NCBI GenBank assembly: GCA_934695325.1
Contig: CAKUVD010000005.1
Span: forward strand, 115,026-179,025
DNA from: an uncultured Bacteroidales bacterium
Lineage (GTDB): Bacteria > Bacteroidota > Bacteroidia > Bacteroidales > UBA932
Direction of reading: 5' to 3'
Length of the DNA stretch: 64,000 nucleotides
Shown here one piece after another: positions 16,790-26,062 of this stretch. The notes below the pieces were generated by a model. That model was not told where the DNA came from. It did not search any database and saw nothing but the letters and a program-made list of their open reading frames with translations. The translations under genes were made by a program, and so were the position numbers. Within the stretch, counting starts at the first letter, position 1. Each line of letters begins with the position of its first letter.

Positions 16790-18553
16790 CTAATACCATC
16801 CCTCGTTCTGTGTCAGATTCGGGTTCTTTTCTTTCTCCGATGCAGGAATCGGCCACTTTAGGTAAGCGTCACCGCCATAATTGTAATCGTACACTGAAGA
16901 GCCCCATACCTGCTGAAGGCCTTTTGCGAAATCGAACTTCTGCTCTTTCCACACACCCCAGCGGAGTTCCTCCAGATAAAGCTGTTCCTCGCAGGCGAGT
17001 TCCCAGTGCTTCTCATCGCGGATACGTTTCGCCATATCATCCTTGCCCGTCACGTTGAGCCAGTCTGGGCCGGAGTTCAGAAGGGCGACGCCGGCGCGTC
17101 CGCGGACTTCATTCACATAGCCGGCAGCATCTGCCGTGCGTCCCTGCTCATTCACAGCCTCCGCCAGGCAAAGGAGGACATCGGCATACCTTATGACCGG
17201 GACATCCACAGGGTTATAGGCTGCATTGTTATACTCCTTGCCTACAGTGACGAACTTGCGGATGCAATAGAGCATATTCGTAGGCGACACTGTCCTGAGG
17301 TCAAAGTAAGGAGCATTCTCAGAACGGAACGGCCATCTTATCTGGTAGTTCTGCGCAGTGCCTTTCGCGAAGCCTCCAAGGTAGTTGGAGTAAGGCACGA
17401 TAGCCGTGGCAGCCAGGCGCGGATCACGGTTTTTGTATGCAGCTGATATACGAGCCTCGTTGCCGGTCTCGTCATACTGAGACATATCGGCACCGTATGC
17501 GACCATATTGGCCTTCTCGGCATCCGTCATATTGTTCCTGAGGAAGAACACACTCCTCGCCTCAGGAGACATACCGCTATAGCCAGGAATGACATCATCG
17601 AAAGAGAACGGCCTTCCGTCAGCCCACTGATAGGAATTGACGAAGTTCACATTCATATAGAAGTGGTCCTGTCCGTTTCCGCTCGTCATCCAGTTTCCAT
17701 AAGTACGGCTATAGACATTGCCGTGTCCGGATAAATCCTCCATAGTCACGGAGAAAACCATCTCATCCGACTTCTCGTTCTTCTCCGTAAAGAGATCCGC
17801 ATAACTGCCGCGGAAGAGTCCGAAACCACATTCCTTCACCTTGAGGAAATCAGCCTCCGCATCACTCCAACGCTTCAGCCACATAAACACCTTTCCGCGG
17901 AGGGCATAAGCGGCTCCTTTGGATATGCGGCCATAGTCGCTGTCGGAGGCGCTATATTTGTCAGGAAGATTTTCGCAGGCGATAGCGTCATCCAAGTCAT
18001 CCAGAACAATGTTCCAGACATCCTCCTCGGAACTACGTCCTCTGGTGTAGTCACCCGGAGCCAGGTTCTCCAGATATACAGGGACACCGCGCCAGAGAGC
18101 GTTGAGACGGTAATATGCATAAGCCCTGAGGAACTTGCACTCGGCGATCCTGCGCGACTTTATCTCGTCGGAAAGCGAGGCTGTCCCGCCGATGTTCGCA
18201 ATAACGTCATTCGCCCTGTTGATGCTCTCGTAAAGGTATTTCCAGTTGTTCAGGAACAGGCCTGCATTGGACTGGACGAGCCCCAGCATAAAAGGATAGC
18301 GCAGAGAGATATGGCTCTCGTTCATATCCAGCACAGACGTGAACGCATCCCAGTTGGTGCCTGACTGATAATTGTTATAGTTAGCCAGAAGGCTGCTGTA
18401 CACGCCCGTGACGGCATTCTCGGCCAACGTGGCAGACTTGTAGACCGTATTGGAACTTACAGTGTCATAAGGATATCTGTCCAGGAAATCATTGCATCCC
18501 GCCGCCATTGCCACAGCTGCCATCGCCGCCGTAATCTTTATTATATTGTTCAT
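16790..18553 (-). CDS. SusD/RagB-family surface glycan-binding lipoprotein
   Basis: 587 residues. Lipoprotein signal with lipobox MAAGC (Cys 20) followed by the usual NDFLDRYPYDTVSS. SusD-family landmarks are present: TLAENAVTGVYSSL near the N-terminus, the helical TPR-like scaffold (RIAECKFLRAYAYYRL), and the C-terminal segment RDEKHWELACEEQLYLEELRWG and WPIPASEKEKNPNLTQN, which is the classic ending of the family. SusD proteins form the lid over the SusC barrel and bind the polysaccharide at the cell surface. The gene follows susC by 13 bases, the invariant order of these pairs. Family assignment is certain; ligand unknown. Confidence 0.97.
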   Translation of the reverse strand: MNNIIKITAAMAAVAMAAGCNDFLDRYPYDTVSSNTVYKSATLAENAVTGVYSSLLANYNNYQSGTNWDAFTSVLDMNESHISLRYPFMLGLVQSNAGLFLNNWKYLYESINRANDVIANIGGTASLSDEIKSRRIAECKFLRAYAYYRLNALWRGVPVYLENLAPGDYTRGRSSEEDVWNIVLDDLDDAIACENLPDKYSASDSDYGRISKGAAYALRGKVFMWLKRWSDAEADFLKVKECGFGLFRGSYADLFTEKNEKSDEMVFSVTMEDLSGHGNVYSRTYGNWMTSGNGQDHFYMNVNFVNSYQWADGRPFSFDDVIPGYSGMSPEARSVFFLRNNMTDAEKANMVAYGADMSQYDETGNEARISAAYKNRDPRLAATAIVPYSNYLGGFAKGTAQNYQIRWPFRSENAPYFDLRTVSPTNMLYCIRKFVTVGKEYNNAAYNPVDVPVIRYADVLLCLAEAVNEQGRTADAAGYVNEVRGRAGVALLNSGPDWLNVTGKDDMAKRIRDEKHWELACEEQLYLEELRWGVWKEQKFDFAKGLQQVWGSSVYDYNYGGDAYLKWPIPASEKEKNPNLTQNEGWY

Positions 18554-18566
18554 GATATAGCTTTTT

Positions 18567-21500
18567 TTAGAACTTGAGACTGAGACCGAATGAATACTGA
18601 CGCAGGAGAGCGTAGTAGTTGGCCGTATCGGAAATTTCAGGGTCCATTCCTGGATACTTGGTTATGGTGAGAAGGTTCTCGCCACTGAAGAAAAGCCTGA
18701 AGTCGGCCACTGAAATCTTCTTCATCCATTTCTGAGGGAAAGTATATCCCAATGTTACATTCTTCAGCCTGAGATAGTCCGTGTCATACAGGAACAGGCG
18801 TGAAGTGCACTGCCCGTCATTCTGCTCCGAGCCATAGTTCATCGTCAGGCGTGCATTCCTGGACGTGAGGTTCGTACGCGGGTCCTCAGGATTCTCAGGG
18901 TCATAGAAATAATGGTCGTAGGCTATCTTCTTCGGCAAAGTGAAGCTGGTTCCTGTAGAGTAGGCATTGAAGCCGACATACCTCCAGTAGCACTGAGCTC
19001 CGCCGGAGCCGTTCCACAGCATCGAGAAGTCAATGCCTTTCCATCCCAGCTCCACCTGGAAGCCGTAATAGAACTTAGGAGTCATAGACGTTCCTGTGAA
19101 CATATAGTCGTTCACGTCACCGTAGACACCGTCACCGTTCTTGTCCGCATAGATATAGTCACCGTACCAGATGCCCTTCTTGCCGATGTTCTTGTTAGGC
19201 AGGAAAGTAGCTCCGGCTTCAGACATCGCCTGCAGCCACTGCATATCCTCAGGCGTGCGTATCATACCGTCCTTAGGGCCTCCGGCAGGATTCACAGTGC
19301 CGTCCGCGAAGAAATGCGAGCCGTCACCGGAATAGGTATCCAGAAGATAGAACTCGTTTATGAGCTTCCCTTCCATAACGCGACGCGTGTTTCCGACAGT
19401 AGTGGTCACGTCACCGATATTGCTGGAATACACACGGTTTCCATTTTCATCAGTCGTCCATCCAGCTTCCATTCTGCCCTTATATTTGCTGACCACGTTC
19501 CAGTTCCTGGTGAAGTTGGCCGTGATTCCATAATGAAAATCCTTTATGTCATCCTTCCATCCGAGAGTAAGCTCAAGACCTGTATTGGTGACCTCGCAGA
19601 GATTCTGGTAAGGGGCGGACTTGTTTCCTATCGTCGCATACACAGGAGCCTTATAGAGGATTCCGTCCGTGACCTTGTTGTACCAGTCAGCCTCGAAAGT
19701 GAGCCTGTTGTCCAGGACTCCAAGTTCCAGCCCGACATCCGTCGAAGTGGTGGTCTCCCAGGTCAATGCCCTGTTGGACAATGACTGGACGATTCCGGCC
19801 GACATCTTGTTTCCGAACGAGTAGTCGAAGCCTGAAGCATAAGTCGCTATATAATCGTAATTGCCGATACTGTTGTTTCCGAGTTTTCCCCAAGATGCAC
19901 GAAGCTTGAGATTGTCAATGCCGGAGTTCTTCATGAACGGCTCTCTGGAAATTCTCCATCCGGCCGACACTGAAGGGAAGAGTCCCCATCTAGTGTCGCG
20001 GGCGAACCTGGACGAGCCGTCATAGCGGAGATTGGCCTCCAAAAGATACCTGCTGTCATAGGCGTACGTGATGCGTCCGAATACAGATACTGAAGCCCAG
20101 TCAGTCTGGGTACCGGTTATCTTGGACATATCCAGAGCATTGTCCAACTCCGTCAGCTGGTCATTCTCCAGACGTTTCTTGATCACCTCCATGTTATTGT
20201 TGTTCTGGTACATTGTCTCAGAGCCCACCATCGCCGTGACATCGTGCTTCTTCGCGATGGTCCTGGCCCAGGAAAGGCTGTTCTGGAATGTCCAGCGGTA
20301 AGTGAAACCAGCGCTCTGGGTGATGGAGAGGTTGTCAAGGTTGCTATAGTCGTAGGCTACCTGGCCTGTCCGGAACGAATATGCGCTCAGAATGTTGGAA
20401 GCGGACTTGTATTCCGTAGTTGTACGTCCGTAATTAAATGAGGCATTGTACTTTATACCAAGAGGAAGCTTGAGGTTGGTAAACACGGTCGCGTTCACAT
20501 AATGAACTCTGTCATACCCGGAGTTGCGGTTGAAGAAGTAGAGGTTGTTACGGCAGGCCGTATTCTGCTCCGGATTCTCCATCCAGCCGAACTTGCCGTC
20601 ATAATAAGGATAGATTCCCGGGACGGCGCGGGACATGAAGCCGAACGCCAGGTTATTGGTCTCGCGGCTGCTCTCCGTACCCCATATCCTGGCTCCGAGT
20701 TCCAGCCACTTCGTGATCTGGCTGGAGACATTGGCGCGGAGGAGGAATTTCTTGGCACCGGTATTGTCGATGACGCCAGGGTTGTTCACATACGTCATAG
20801 ATATCAGGTACTTAGTGCCACCTGCGGAACCTGACGCAGAGATATTGTGCTTCTGATAGATGCCCCTGTCATAGACAGCCTTCATCCAGTCGGTGTTAGG
20901 ATATGCCACGTAGTTCGGGTATCCTGACTCCGCTATGCCGTTCGGATCCTTCTCCTTCTCTCTCCAGAGATCGATCATGGCCTGGGAGAACGGGAGGGCC
21001 GCATCGACATTCTCCGCGGACTCGTTCATTATGGTCATGTAATCAGCATAATTGGAGATGACCTTGAATTTGCCGGCAGGCTCATTCACAGCCATCATCC
21101 CGCTATATGTGATGCTGAACTTCCCGGCGGACTTTGTCCCATCCTTGGTGGTGATGAGCACGACGCCGTTCGCACCCCTGTTTCCATATATGGCGCATGA
21201 AGCCGCATCCTTAAGTACAGAGACAGTCTCTATGTCATCAGGATTCACATTGGCAAGAGTTCCCTCGAAGCCGTCCACGATGACGAGCGGGTTGGCATTA
21301 TTCAGCGTGCCTATGCCACGGATACGCAGCGACAGACTTTCCTGCCCCGGCTGTCCGGACGCCTGGTTCACTGCCAGTCCGGCGTTCATTCCCTGAAGAA
21401 TCTGTGCCGTGGAGGTAACCGGACGTGACTTGGATTCCTTTGCATAATCCACGGTAGCCACGGCTCCTGTTATGTTCACTCTTTTCTGGGTGCCATATCC

Positions 21501-21824
21501 TATGACCACCAACTCGTCCAGGCTGTTGGAATCAGGGACGAGAAACACTTCGATGAAGTCCTTGTCTCCTACCTTTATGTCTTTGGTGACATAACCGAGG
21601 AATGCCACTGAGAGGTCTTCCCCGGTGGAAGCTTTGATTTCAAATGAGCCGTTGCCGTCAGTGGTCACCCCCCTGAGCGTATTAGGCACGGAAACGGAGG
21701 CTCCCGCAAGAGGCTGCGACGTTTCGTCATAGACCTTTCCCTTGATCAGCCGCTGCTGTGCAGATGCGGCAAAGCACATCACCAATGTCGCGGCCGTCAA
21801 TAAAACTCGCTTTAAATTAATCAT
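18567..21824 (-). CDS. SusC/RagA-family TonB-dependent transporter
   Basis: 1085 residues. Signal peptide (MINLKRVLLTAATLVMCFAASA), then a carboxypeptidase-regulatory-like domain (LIKGKVYDETSQPLAGASV, to about residue 105), a TonB-box-like stretch (LDELVVIGYGTQ), the plug domain (LQGMNAGLAVNQASGQPG, LSLRIRGIGTLNN) and a long beta-barrel ending in YSFGLSLKF with the terminal aromatic residue needed for outer-membrane insertion. It imports oligosaccharides across the outer membrane using TonB energy, with its SusD partner directly downstream. About 235 bases separate its start from the sensor gene; they contain two copies of a 43-base hairpin-forming repeat and no convincing promoter box. Confidence 0.97.
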   Translation of the reverse strand: MINLKRVLLTAATLVMCFAASAQQRLIKGKVYDETSQPLAGASVSVPNTLRGVTTDGNGSFEIKASTGEDLSVAFLGYVTKDIKVGDKDFIEVFLVPDSNSLDELVVIGYGTQKRVNITGAVATVDYAKESKSRPVTSTAQILQGMNAGLAVNQASGQPGQESLSLRIRGIGTLNNANPLVIVDGFEGTLANVNPDDIETVSVLKDAASCAIYGNRGANGVVLITTKDGTKSAGKFSITYSGMMAVNEPAGKFKVISNYADYMTIMNESAENVDAALPFSQAMIDLWREKEKDPNGIAESGYPNYVAYPNTDWMKAVYDRGIYQKHNISASGSAGGTKYLISMTYVNNPGVIDNTGAKKFLLRANVSSQITKWLELGARIWGTESSRETNNLAFGFMSRAVPGIYPYYDGKFGWMENPEQNTACRNNLYFFNRNSGYDRVHYVNATVFTNLKLPLGIKYNASFNYGRTTTEYKSASNILSAYSFRTGQVAYDYSNLDNLSITQSAGFTYRWTFQNSLSWARTIAKKHDVTAMVGSETMYQNNNNMEVIKKRLENDQLTELDNALDMSKITGTQTDWASVSVFGRITYAYDSRYLLEANLRYDGSSRFARDTRWGLFPSVSAGWRISREPFMKNSGIDNLKLRASWGKLGNNSIGNYDYIATYASGFDYSFGNKMSAGIVQSLSNRALTWETTTSTDVGLELGVLDNRLTFEADWYNKVTDGILYKAPVYATIGNKSAPYQNLCEVTNTGLELTLGWKDDIKDFHYGITANFTRNWNVVSKYKGRMEAGWTTDENGNRVYSSNIGDVTTTVGNTRRVMEGKLINEFYLLDTYSGDGSHFFADGTVNPAGGPKDGMIRTPEDMQWLQAMSEAGATFLPNKNIGKKGIWYGDYIYADKNGDGVYGDVNDYMFTGTSMTPKFYYGFQVELGWKGIDFSMLWNGSGGAQCYWRYVGFNAYSTGTSFTLPKKIAYDHYFYDPENPEDPRTNLTSRNARLTMNYGSEQNDGQCTSRLFLYDTDYLRLKNVTLGYTFPQKWMKKISVADFRLFFSGENLLTITKYPGMDPEISDTANYYALLRQYSFGLSLKF

Positions 21825-21852
21825 ATTGACAGGTTATTAGTTTATCGTTCAA

Positions 21853-21895
21853 CCCCATCGAGGGGGCTATGCTTCCCACAGGCTACGCCTGCGGG
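21853..21895. repeat. 43-base hairpin repeat, copy 1 (ahead of susC)
   Basis: Copy 1 of a 43-base unit that recurs at 21932-21974 with a single difference (CATCGAGG versus CATCAAGG). It holds two hairpins: CCCC...GGGG, and CCCACAGGC tac GCCTGCGGG. It resembles the REP-type intergenic repeats of bacterial genomes. Confidence 0.85.
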
Positions 21896-21931
21896 GATTT
21901 TGCAATGCACCCCTGCGGTCTTCGCCCGCGC

Positions 21932-21974
21932 CCCCATCAAGGGGGCTATGCTTCCCACAGGCTACGCCTGCGGG
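21932..21974. repeat. 43-base hairpin repeat, copy 2 (ahead of susC)
   Basis: Copy 2 of the unit at 21853-21895, same orientation, 36 bases away; the stretch between them also ends in GC-rich sequence (CTGCGGTCTTCGCCCGCG). Both copies lie between the end of the sensor gene and the start of susC, so they may end the sensor transcript or fold in the susC leader. Confidence 0.85.
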
Positions 21975-22059
21975 ACCCTACAAATTTCCGAAAAATACTT
22001 CGGCACTGATGGAAATTCCGATGCAAATGATAGAACAAAATGCACCAGAGGCATCCGAA

Positions 22060-25000
22060 TCAGCCTTTTTTCATAAAATCTGCAGGCAACACACCGAACT
22101 GCTTCTTGAAACATTTGGCGAAATAGGACGGAGTGTTGAACCCGACGGAATAGCAGACATCGTTTATGCGTGTCGCCCCATTCTTCAGCATAGCGGCGGC
22201 CACATTCAGCCTATGTATCTTTATATAGTCATTCGGAGTCGTATCCAAAAGGCTCTTCATCTTCCTCACCAGAGTGGAACGGCTGACCAATGCAGCCTCG
22301 GCAAGTTCATCAGGGCCGAATTCCGTGTCACTGATGTTATCTGCAACGGCCTTGTCTATCCTCTCAAGAAAAACCGCATCCGAATTCGTGATGGCGTATT
22401 CTCCCATATCGGAGACGAAGTTTCTGGAGAAATGCGCCTTGCGAAGGGACTCGCGTTTCTTCGCAATTACTCTTATGGATTCGATAAGGTACTCCAGACT
22501 GAACGGCTTCTCGATATACAGGCACGCTCCGGCCTCCATACATTTCACCTTGACATCAGATGAGGACAATGCAGACAGGATAATGACCGGTATATGCGAG
22601 TAGCTGATGTTCGAGGACACCTTCCCGCACAGTTCGATGCCGCTCATTCCCTGAAGCGCGATATCGGAAAGAATCACGTCCACATTCCCATCCGCAAGAA
22701 TCTCCAGAGCCCGCTCAGCCGAAGGAACAGAGACAGCGTCGTATTCCGCACATAGCTTCCGGACCATATATGCCGCAAGTTCCGCATTGTCCTCAACCAC
22801 CAATATGGACAGTCTGGATGAATCTCGTACAGTCTCATCGGAAGCGGTCATAGCCTGCACGGAATCAGAATTCTCATCGTCTGTTCTCACCGGAGCATCT
22901 CCTTTCGGCAGACGCAGGACGAAATCAGTGTATTCTCCGTCCTCCAGGGTCAATGTCCCTCCGTGCATCTCCGCCAACGTCCGCGCCAACGGAAGCCCGA
23001 TCCCAAAGCTCTGTGAATATGGCGAGCGGTCTCCGCTGAACTGTATAAAAGGCTTGAATATCTCGTCTCGGCGTCCGTCAGGTATCCTCGGGCCGTCATT
23101 TCTGAACAGCACCTTAACATAGCCGTCCCCGGAATCAGAGACCTCGATGGAAAGAAACGTCTCCGCATACTTCAGGGCATTGGACAGCAGGTTGTTCAAT
23201 ATCTTGAGGAGCGCAGCCTCATCTGCATTGATCATCACGGGAGCGTCAGGATGCACGAACGACATCTTCAAGTTGCGGTTGCGGGCAGACTCCTTGAAAT
23301 TGAAATACAGGAAACTTATTTTCTCGATGATGTCCACGCTGCTGTATTTCATCACCCAGCCCCGCTCTTCGATCCTGACGAACTCCAGAAGTTCCTTGAC
23401 CAGTTTGTCCAGATAATCAGTGCTGTTGCTTATCACGCTGAGGTCTTCATTGACCTCGCCGCTCAGCCCTCCAGTGGCGATGATGTTCTGCAGAGGTGTC
23501 TTGATCAGAGTCAGAGGTGTCTTGATCTCGTGTATTATATTGGAAAAGAAGTCCATCTTTTCGTGGAAAAGTTCCTCCTCCCTCGACCGTTTCGCCTTTT
23601 CAGCCCGCTCTCGTTCACGCCTCACGGCAGCCTGTGACGAGTATCTGATAAGCAGCGCCACCAGTATGACGGCAAGGATGGCATATATCAGATATGCTGC
23701 GACCGTCTTGTAGAATACGGCCTTCACAGTAATTTCCAGCGGCGGATGAGAGTCATTCCATATTCCGTTCCCGTCAATGCCCTTGACCCTGAGCCAATAC
23801 TTACCAGCCGGGACATTCTGGTAAATGAACGTGGGACCACCCTCAAGATGATGCCAAGTCTTCTCATAGCCGTCCAGCGTATAATACAGGGCATTGGTGG
23901 CAGGAGACGAGAAACCCAGCAGGCTCATAGAGAATCCGAACGTATTCTGTCTGTGCGACAATGTCATACTGCGGACTTCGTTCACATTCACATTGATCGG
24001 ACGGCCCTTGCCCGGCTCCACTCTCTCTCCTCCTACATACAGTCCTGTCAGCATTATCGGCGGGACTTTCCCATCCGTGTGGAAGCGGCGAGGGTTGAAG
24101 CTGACGATTCCATTGTGAGAAGAGAACCACACGTTCCCGTCAGGTGTCCGGACAGCAGTATGACCGTCAATGATTTCATCCAGAAGTCCGTCATTCACAG
24201 TATAATACCTCACATCACCGAACGGTATGGAGAACGAGGTCAATCCTTTACTGGTAGCCACCCACATACGGCCGTCCTCATCGCGTACCATAGAGAACGC
24301 TATGCGGTTATTCTTCAGTTCAGACTCATCAAACGTAGCAAAAGTGTCACTCTCACGGTCATAGCGCATTATTCCTCCGCCATATGCCCCTGCCCATAGA
24401 GTGCCGTCCCTGTCAATGAGCACAGACATTATCTTGTCCGCAGGAAGATGGCGGTTGTCGCTTTCCCTATAGTCATAGTGCTTCAGTATGCGGTCTTCCC
24501 TGAGGCTGTAGCAGCTGATGCCGTCTGCATACGACGCCACCCATAGTGCCCCGTCCAGAGCCTCGGCGATATCCGTCACATAGATGCCGCTGAATACAGG
24601 CAGCGGGCGGAAGCGATCTTCAGCCTTGTCATACCGCATCATACCCAAGGTAGTACCTACCAGTATCTCATCAGAAGATGTCTTGAATATCTTATGTATC
24701 TTATTGTCCTTCAGCCCAGTGGCAAGACCTCTATCGTATTTGGAGATTTTTCCGGAGCGGATGTCAAGCCTGAACATCCCTGCCCAGGAGCCAAGCCAGA
24801 GGAAATTGTCATCGCAGCAGATGGAGAACATCGACAGCGGAAGGCGGTCTGAAGCATATCGGTGAAAACGACCGTCATCTCCCATCCTCAAAAGGCCCTT
24901 CTTCTCCGTGACGGCCCACATCCTGCCGTCATCATCCACGGCCATATCTATCACATAACATCCGGCAAGAGATTCACCGTCAGCCTCATAATAACGGCTG

Positions 25001-26037
25001 AAGTTACGCTGGAACTCAGCCGACCAGTTTATCCCAGATGATAATGTCGCCGCCCAGAGGCCATTGGAACGGTCAATGAACACAGCCTTCACGCTGTCGT
25101 CTGCCAACGAGAACTTATTGTCTATGTCGTGCGAGAACCTTCGCACGCTACCGCTGACGATGTCATATCTGTACAGACCTCCAGTAGTGGAGAGCCACAC
25201 GCCTTTTTCATTGTCAATGCGCAGATCCGTGGGGCGGAACCCTGCATTGTTTCCTATCAATGTGCGGAACGAGCCCTTCCTCAGGTCTGCCTGACACAGC
25301 CCGTTCTGCCAGGCCGCAAGGTAGACGGTGTTGTCCACAGGACTCTGCGCCATAGACATTATGTCATCATTTGCTTTCCAGCCGTCAAGATGAACTTTCT
25401 CGATGCTTTTCAGGCTGCTGTCAGAGTGCCAGAGGTCAGCGAAATAGAGCGAGAGCCAGAATTCGCCTCCGCTGTCGATGAGAAAGGAGCGGATATTCGC
25501 AGGCAGAGTGCTTCTTCCATTTTCCGAGAAGTAGTTCGTCAGAGTTCCGGTGGCGCGGTCGTAAGAAAACAGGCCGTGACCGTTGGCCGACAGCCATACC
25601 GTGCCGTGACTGTCAATGCTGATCTGCGTAACCTTGGTATCAATGGATGTCCCCTGATCGCTGACATTGTCCAAAGGGATGAAAGCGTCATCTCTGTAGC
25701 AGTAGAATGTCGCTCCTGCATCCGTGCCTATCCAGACATTGCCCTCGGAATCCGGGCACAGCGCAGTGATGAAGTCAGTGCTCACCCCCAGCCGTTCCCT
25801 ATAATACGTGACGAATCCCGCACCGTCGAACCGGTTCAGGCCGTCTTCCGTGGCCACCCATATAAAGCCGTTGGCGTCCTGGGTTATGGCATTGGCGTTA
25901 TTGAACGACAAGCCGCTGTTCGCCGACGTAAAATGAGTAAAATACCAGCTGCTGTCATCCGCAGCAGCTGATATTGAGGATATTGTAACGAAGAAGGATA
26001 CGGCCGCAACAAGCCTCGCCATCCGGTTTACTGGCAT
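22060..26037 (-). CDS. Hybrid two-component system sensor/regulator (HTCS)
   Basis: 1325 residues from ATG 26037; the longer reading begins with TTG at 26070 and overlaps the upstream stop, so it is less likely. Layout: signal peptide; periplasmic Reg_prop beta-propellers (ITQDANGFIWVATEDGLNRFDG and many similar repeats, to about 680); Y_Y_Y domain (YWLRVKGIDGNGIW); one membrane span near 775; His kinase with HEIKTP (His about 835); HATPase with FGIGLPLARTLAEMHGG; receiver with DVILSDIALQGMSG (phospho-Asp about 1125); and a C-terminal AraC-type helix-turn-helix (INDVCYSVGFNTPSYFAKCFK). Such proteins sense an oligosaccharide in the periplasm and switch on the adjacent PUL. Its gene lies 25 bases behind the surface lipoprotein gene, and it is expected to control the susC promoter. 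Confidence 0.97.
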   Translation of the reverse strand: MPVNRMARLVAAVSFFVTISSISAAADDSSWYFTHFTSANSGLSFNNANAITQDANGFIWVATEDGLNRFDGAGFVTYYRERLGVSTDFITALCPDSEGNVWIGTDAGATFYCYRDDAFIPLDNVSDQGTSIDTKVTQISIDSHGTVWLSANGHGLFSYDRATGTLTNYFSENGRSTLPANIRSFLIDSGGEFWLSLYFADLWHSDSSLKSIEKVHLDGWKANDDIMSMAQSPVDNTVYLAAWQNGLCQADLRKGSFRTLIGNNAGFRPTDLRIDNEKGVWLSTTGGLYRYDIVSGSVRRFSHDIDNKFSLADDSVKAVFIDRSNGLWAATLSSGINWSAEFQRNFSRYYEADGESLAGCYVIDMAVDDDGRMWAVTEKKGLLRMGDDGRFHRYASDRLPLSMFSICCDDNFLWLGSWAGMFRLDIRSGKISKYDRGLATGLKDNKIHKIFKTSSDEILVGTTLGMMRYDKAEDRFRPLPVFSGIYVTDIAEALDGALWVASYADGISCYSLREDRILKHYDYRESDNRHLPADKIMSVLIDRDGTLWAGAYGGGIMRYDRESDTFATFDESELKNNRIAFSMVRDEDGRMWVATSKGLTSFSIPFGDVRYYTVNDGLLDEIIDGHTAVRTPDGNVWFSSHNGIVSFNPRRFHTDGKVPPIMLTGLYVGGERVEPGKGRPINVNVNEVRSMTLSHRQNTFGFSMSLLGFSSPATNALYYTLDGYEKTWHHLEGGPTFIYQNVPAGKYWLRVKGIDGNGIWNDSHPPLEITVKAVFYKTVAAYLIYAILAVILVALLIRYSSQAAVRRERERAEKAKRSREEELFHEKMDFFSNIIHEIKTPLTLIKTPLQNIIATGGLSGEVNEDLSVISNSTDYLDKLVKELLEFVRIEERGWVMKYSSVDIIEKISFLYFNFKESARNRNLKMSFVHPDAPVMINADEAALLKILNNLLSNALKYAETFLSIEVSDSGDGYVKVLFRNDGPRIPDGRRDEIFKPFIQFSGDRSPYSQSFGIGLPLARTLAEMHGGTLTLEDGEYTDFVLRLPKGDAPVRTDDENSDSVQAMTASDETVRDSSRLSILVVEDNAELAAYMVRKLCAEYDAVSVPSAERALEILADGNVDVILSDIALQGMSGIELCGKVSSNISYSHIPVIILSALSSSDVKVKCMEAGACLYIEKPFSLEYLIESIRVIAKKRESLRKAHFSRNFVSDMGEYAITNSDAVFLERIDKAVADNISDTEFGPDELAEAALVSRSTLVRKMKSLLDTTPNDYIKIHRLNVAAAMLKNGATRINDVCYSVGFNTPSYFAKCFKKQFGVLPADFMKKG

Positions 26038-26062
26038 TTCAAACAAATTTCGTATTATGTTT

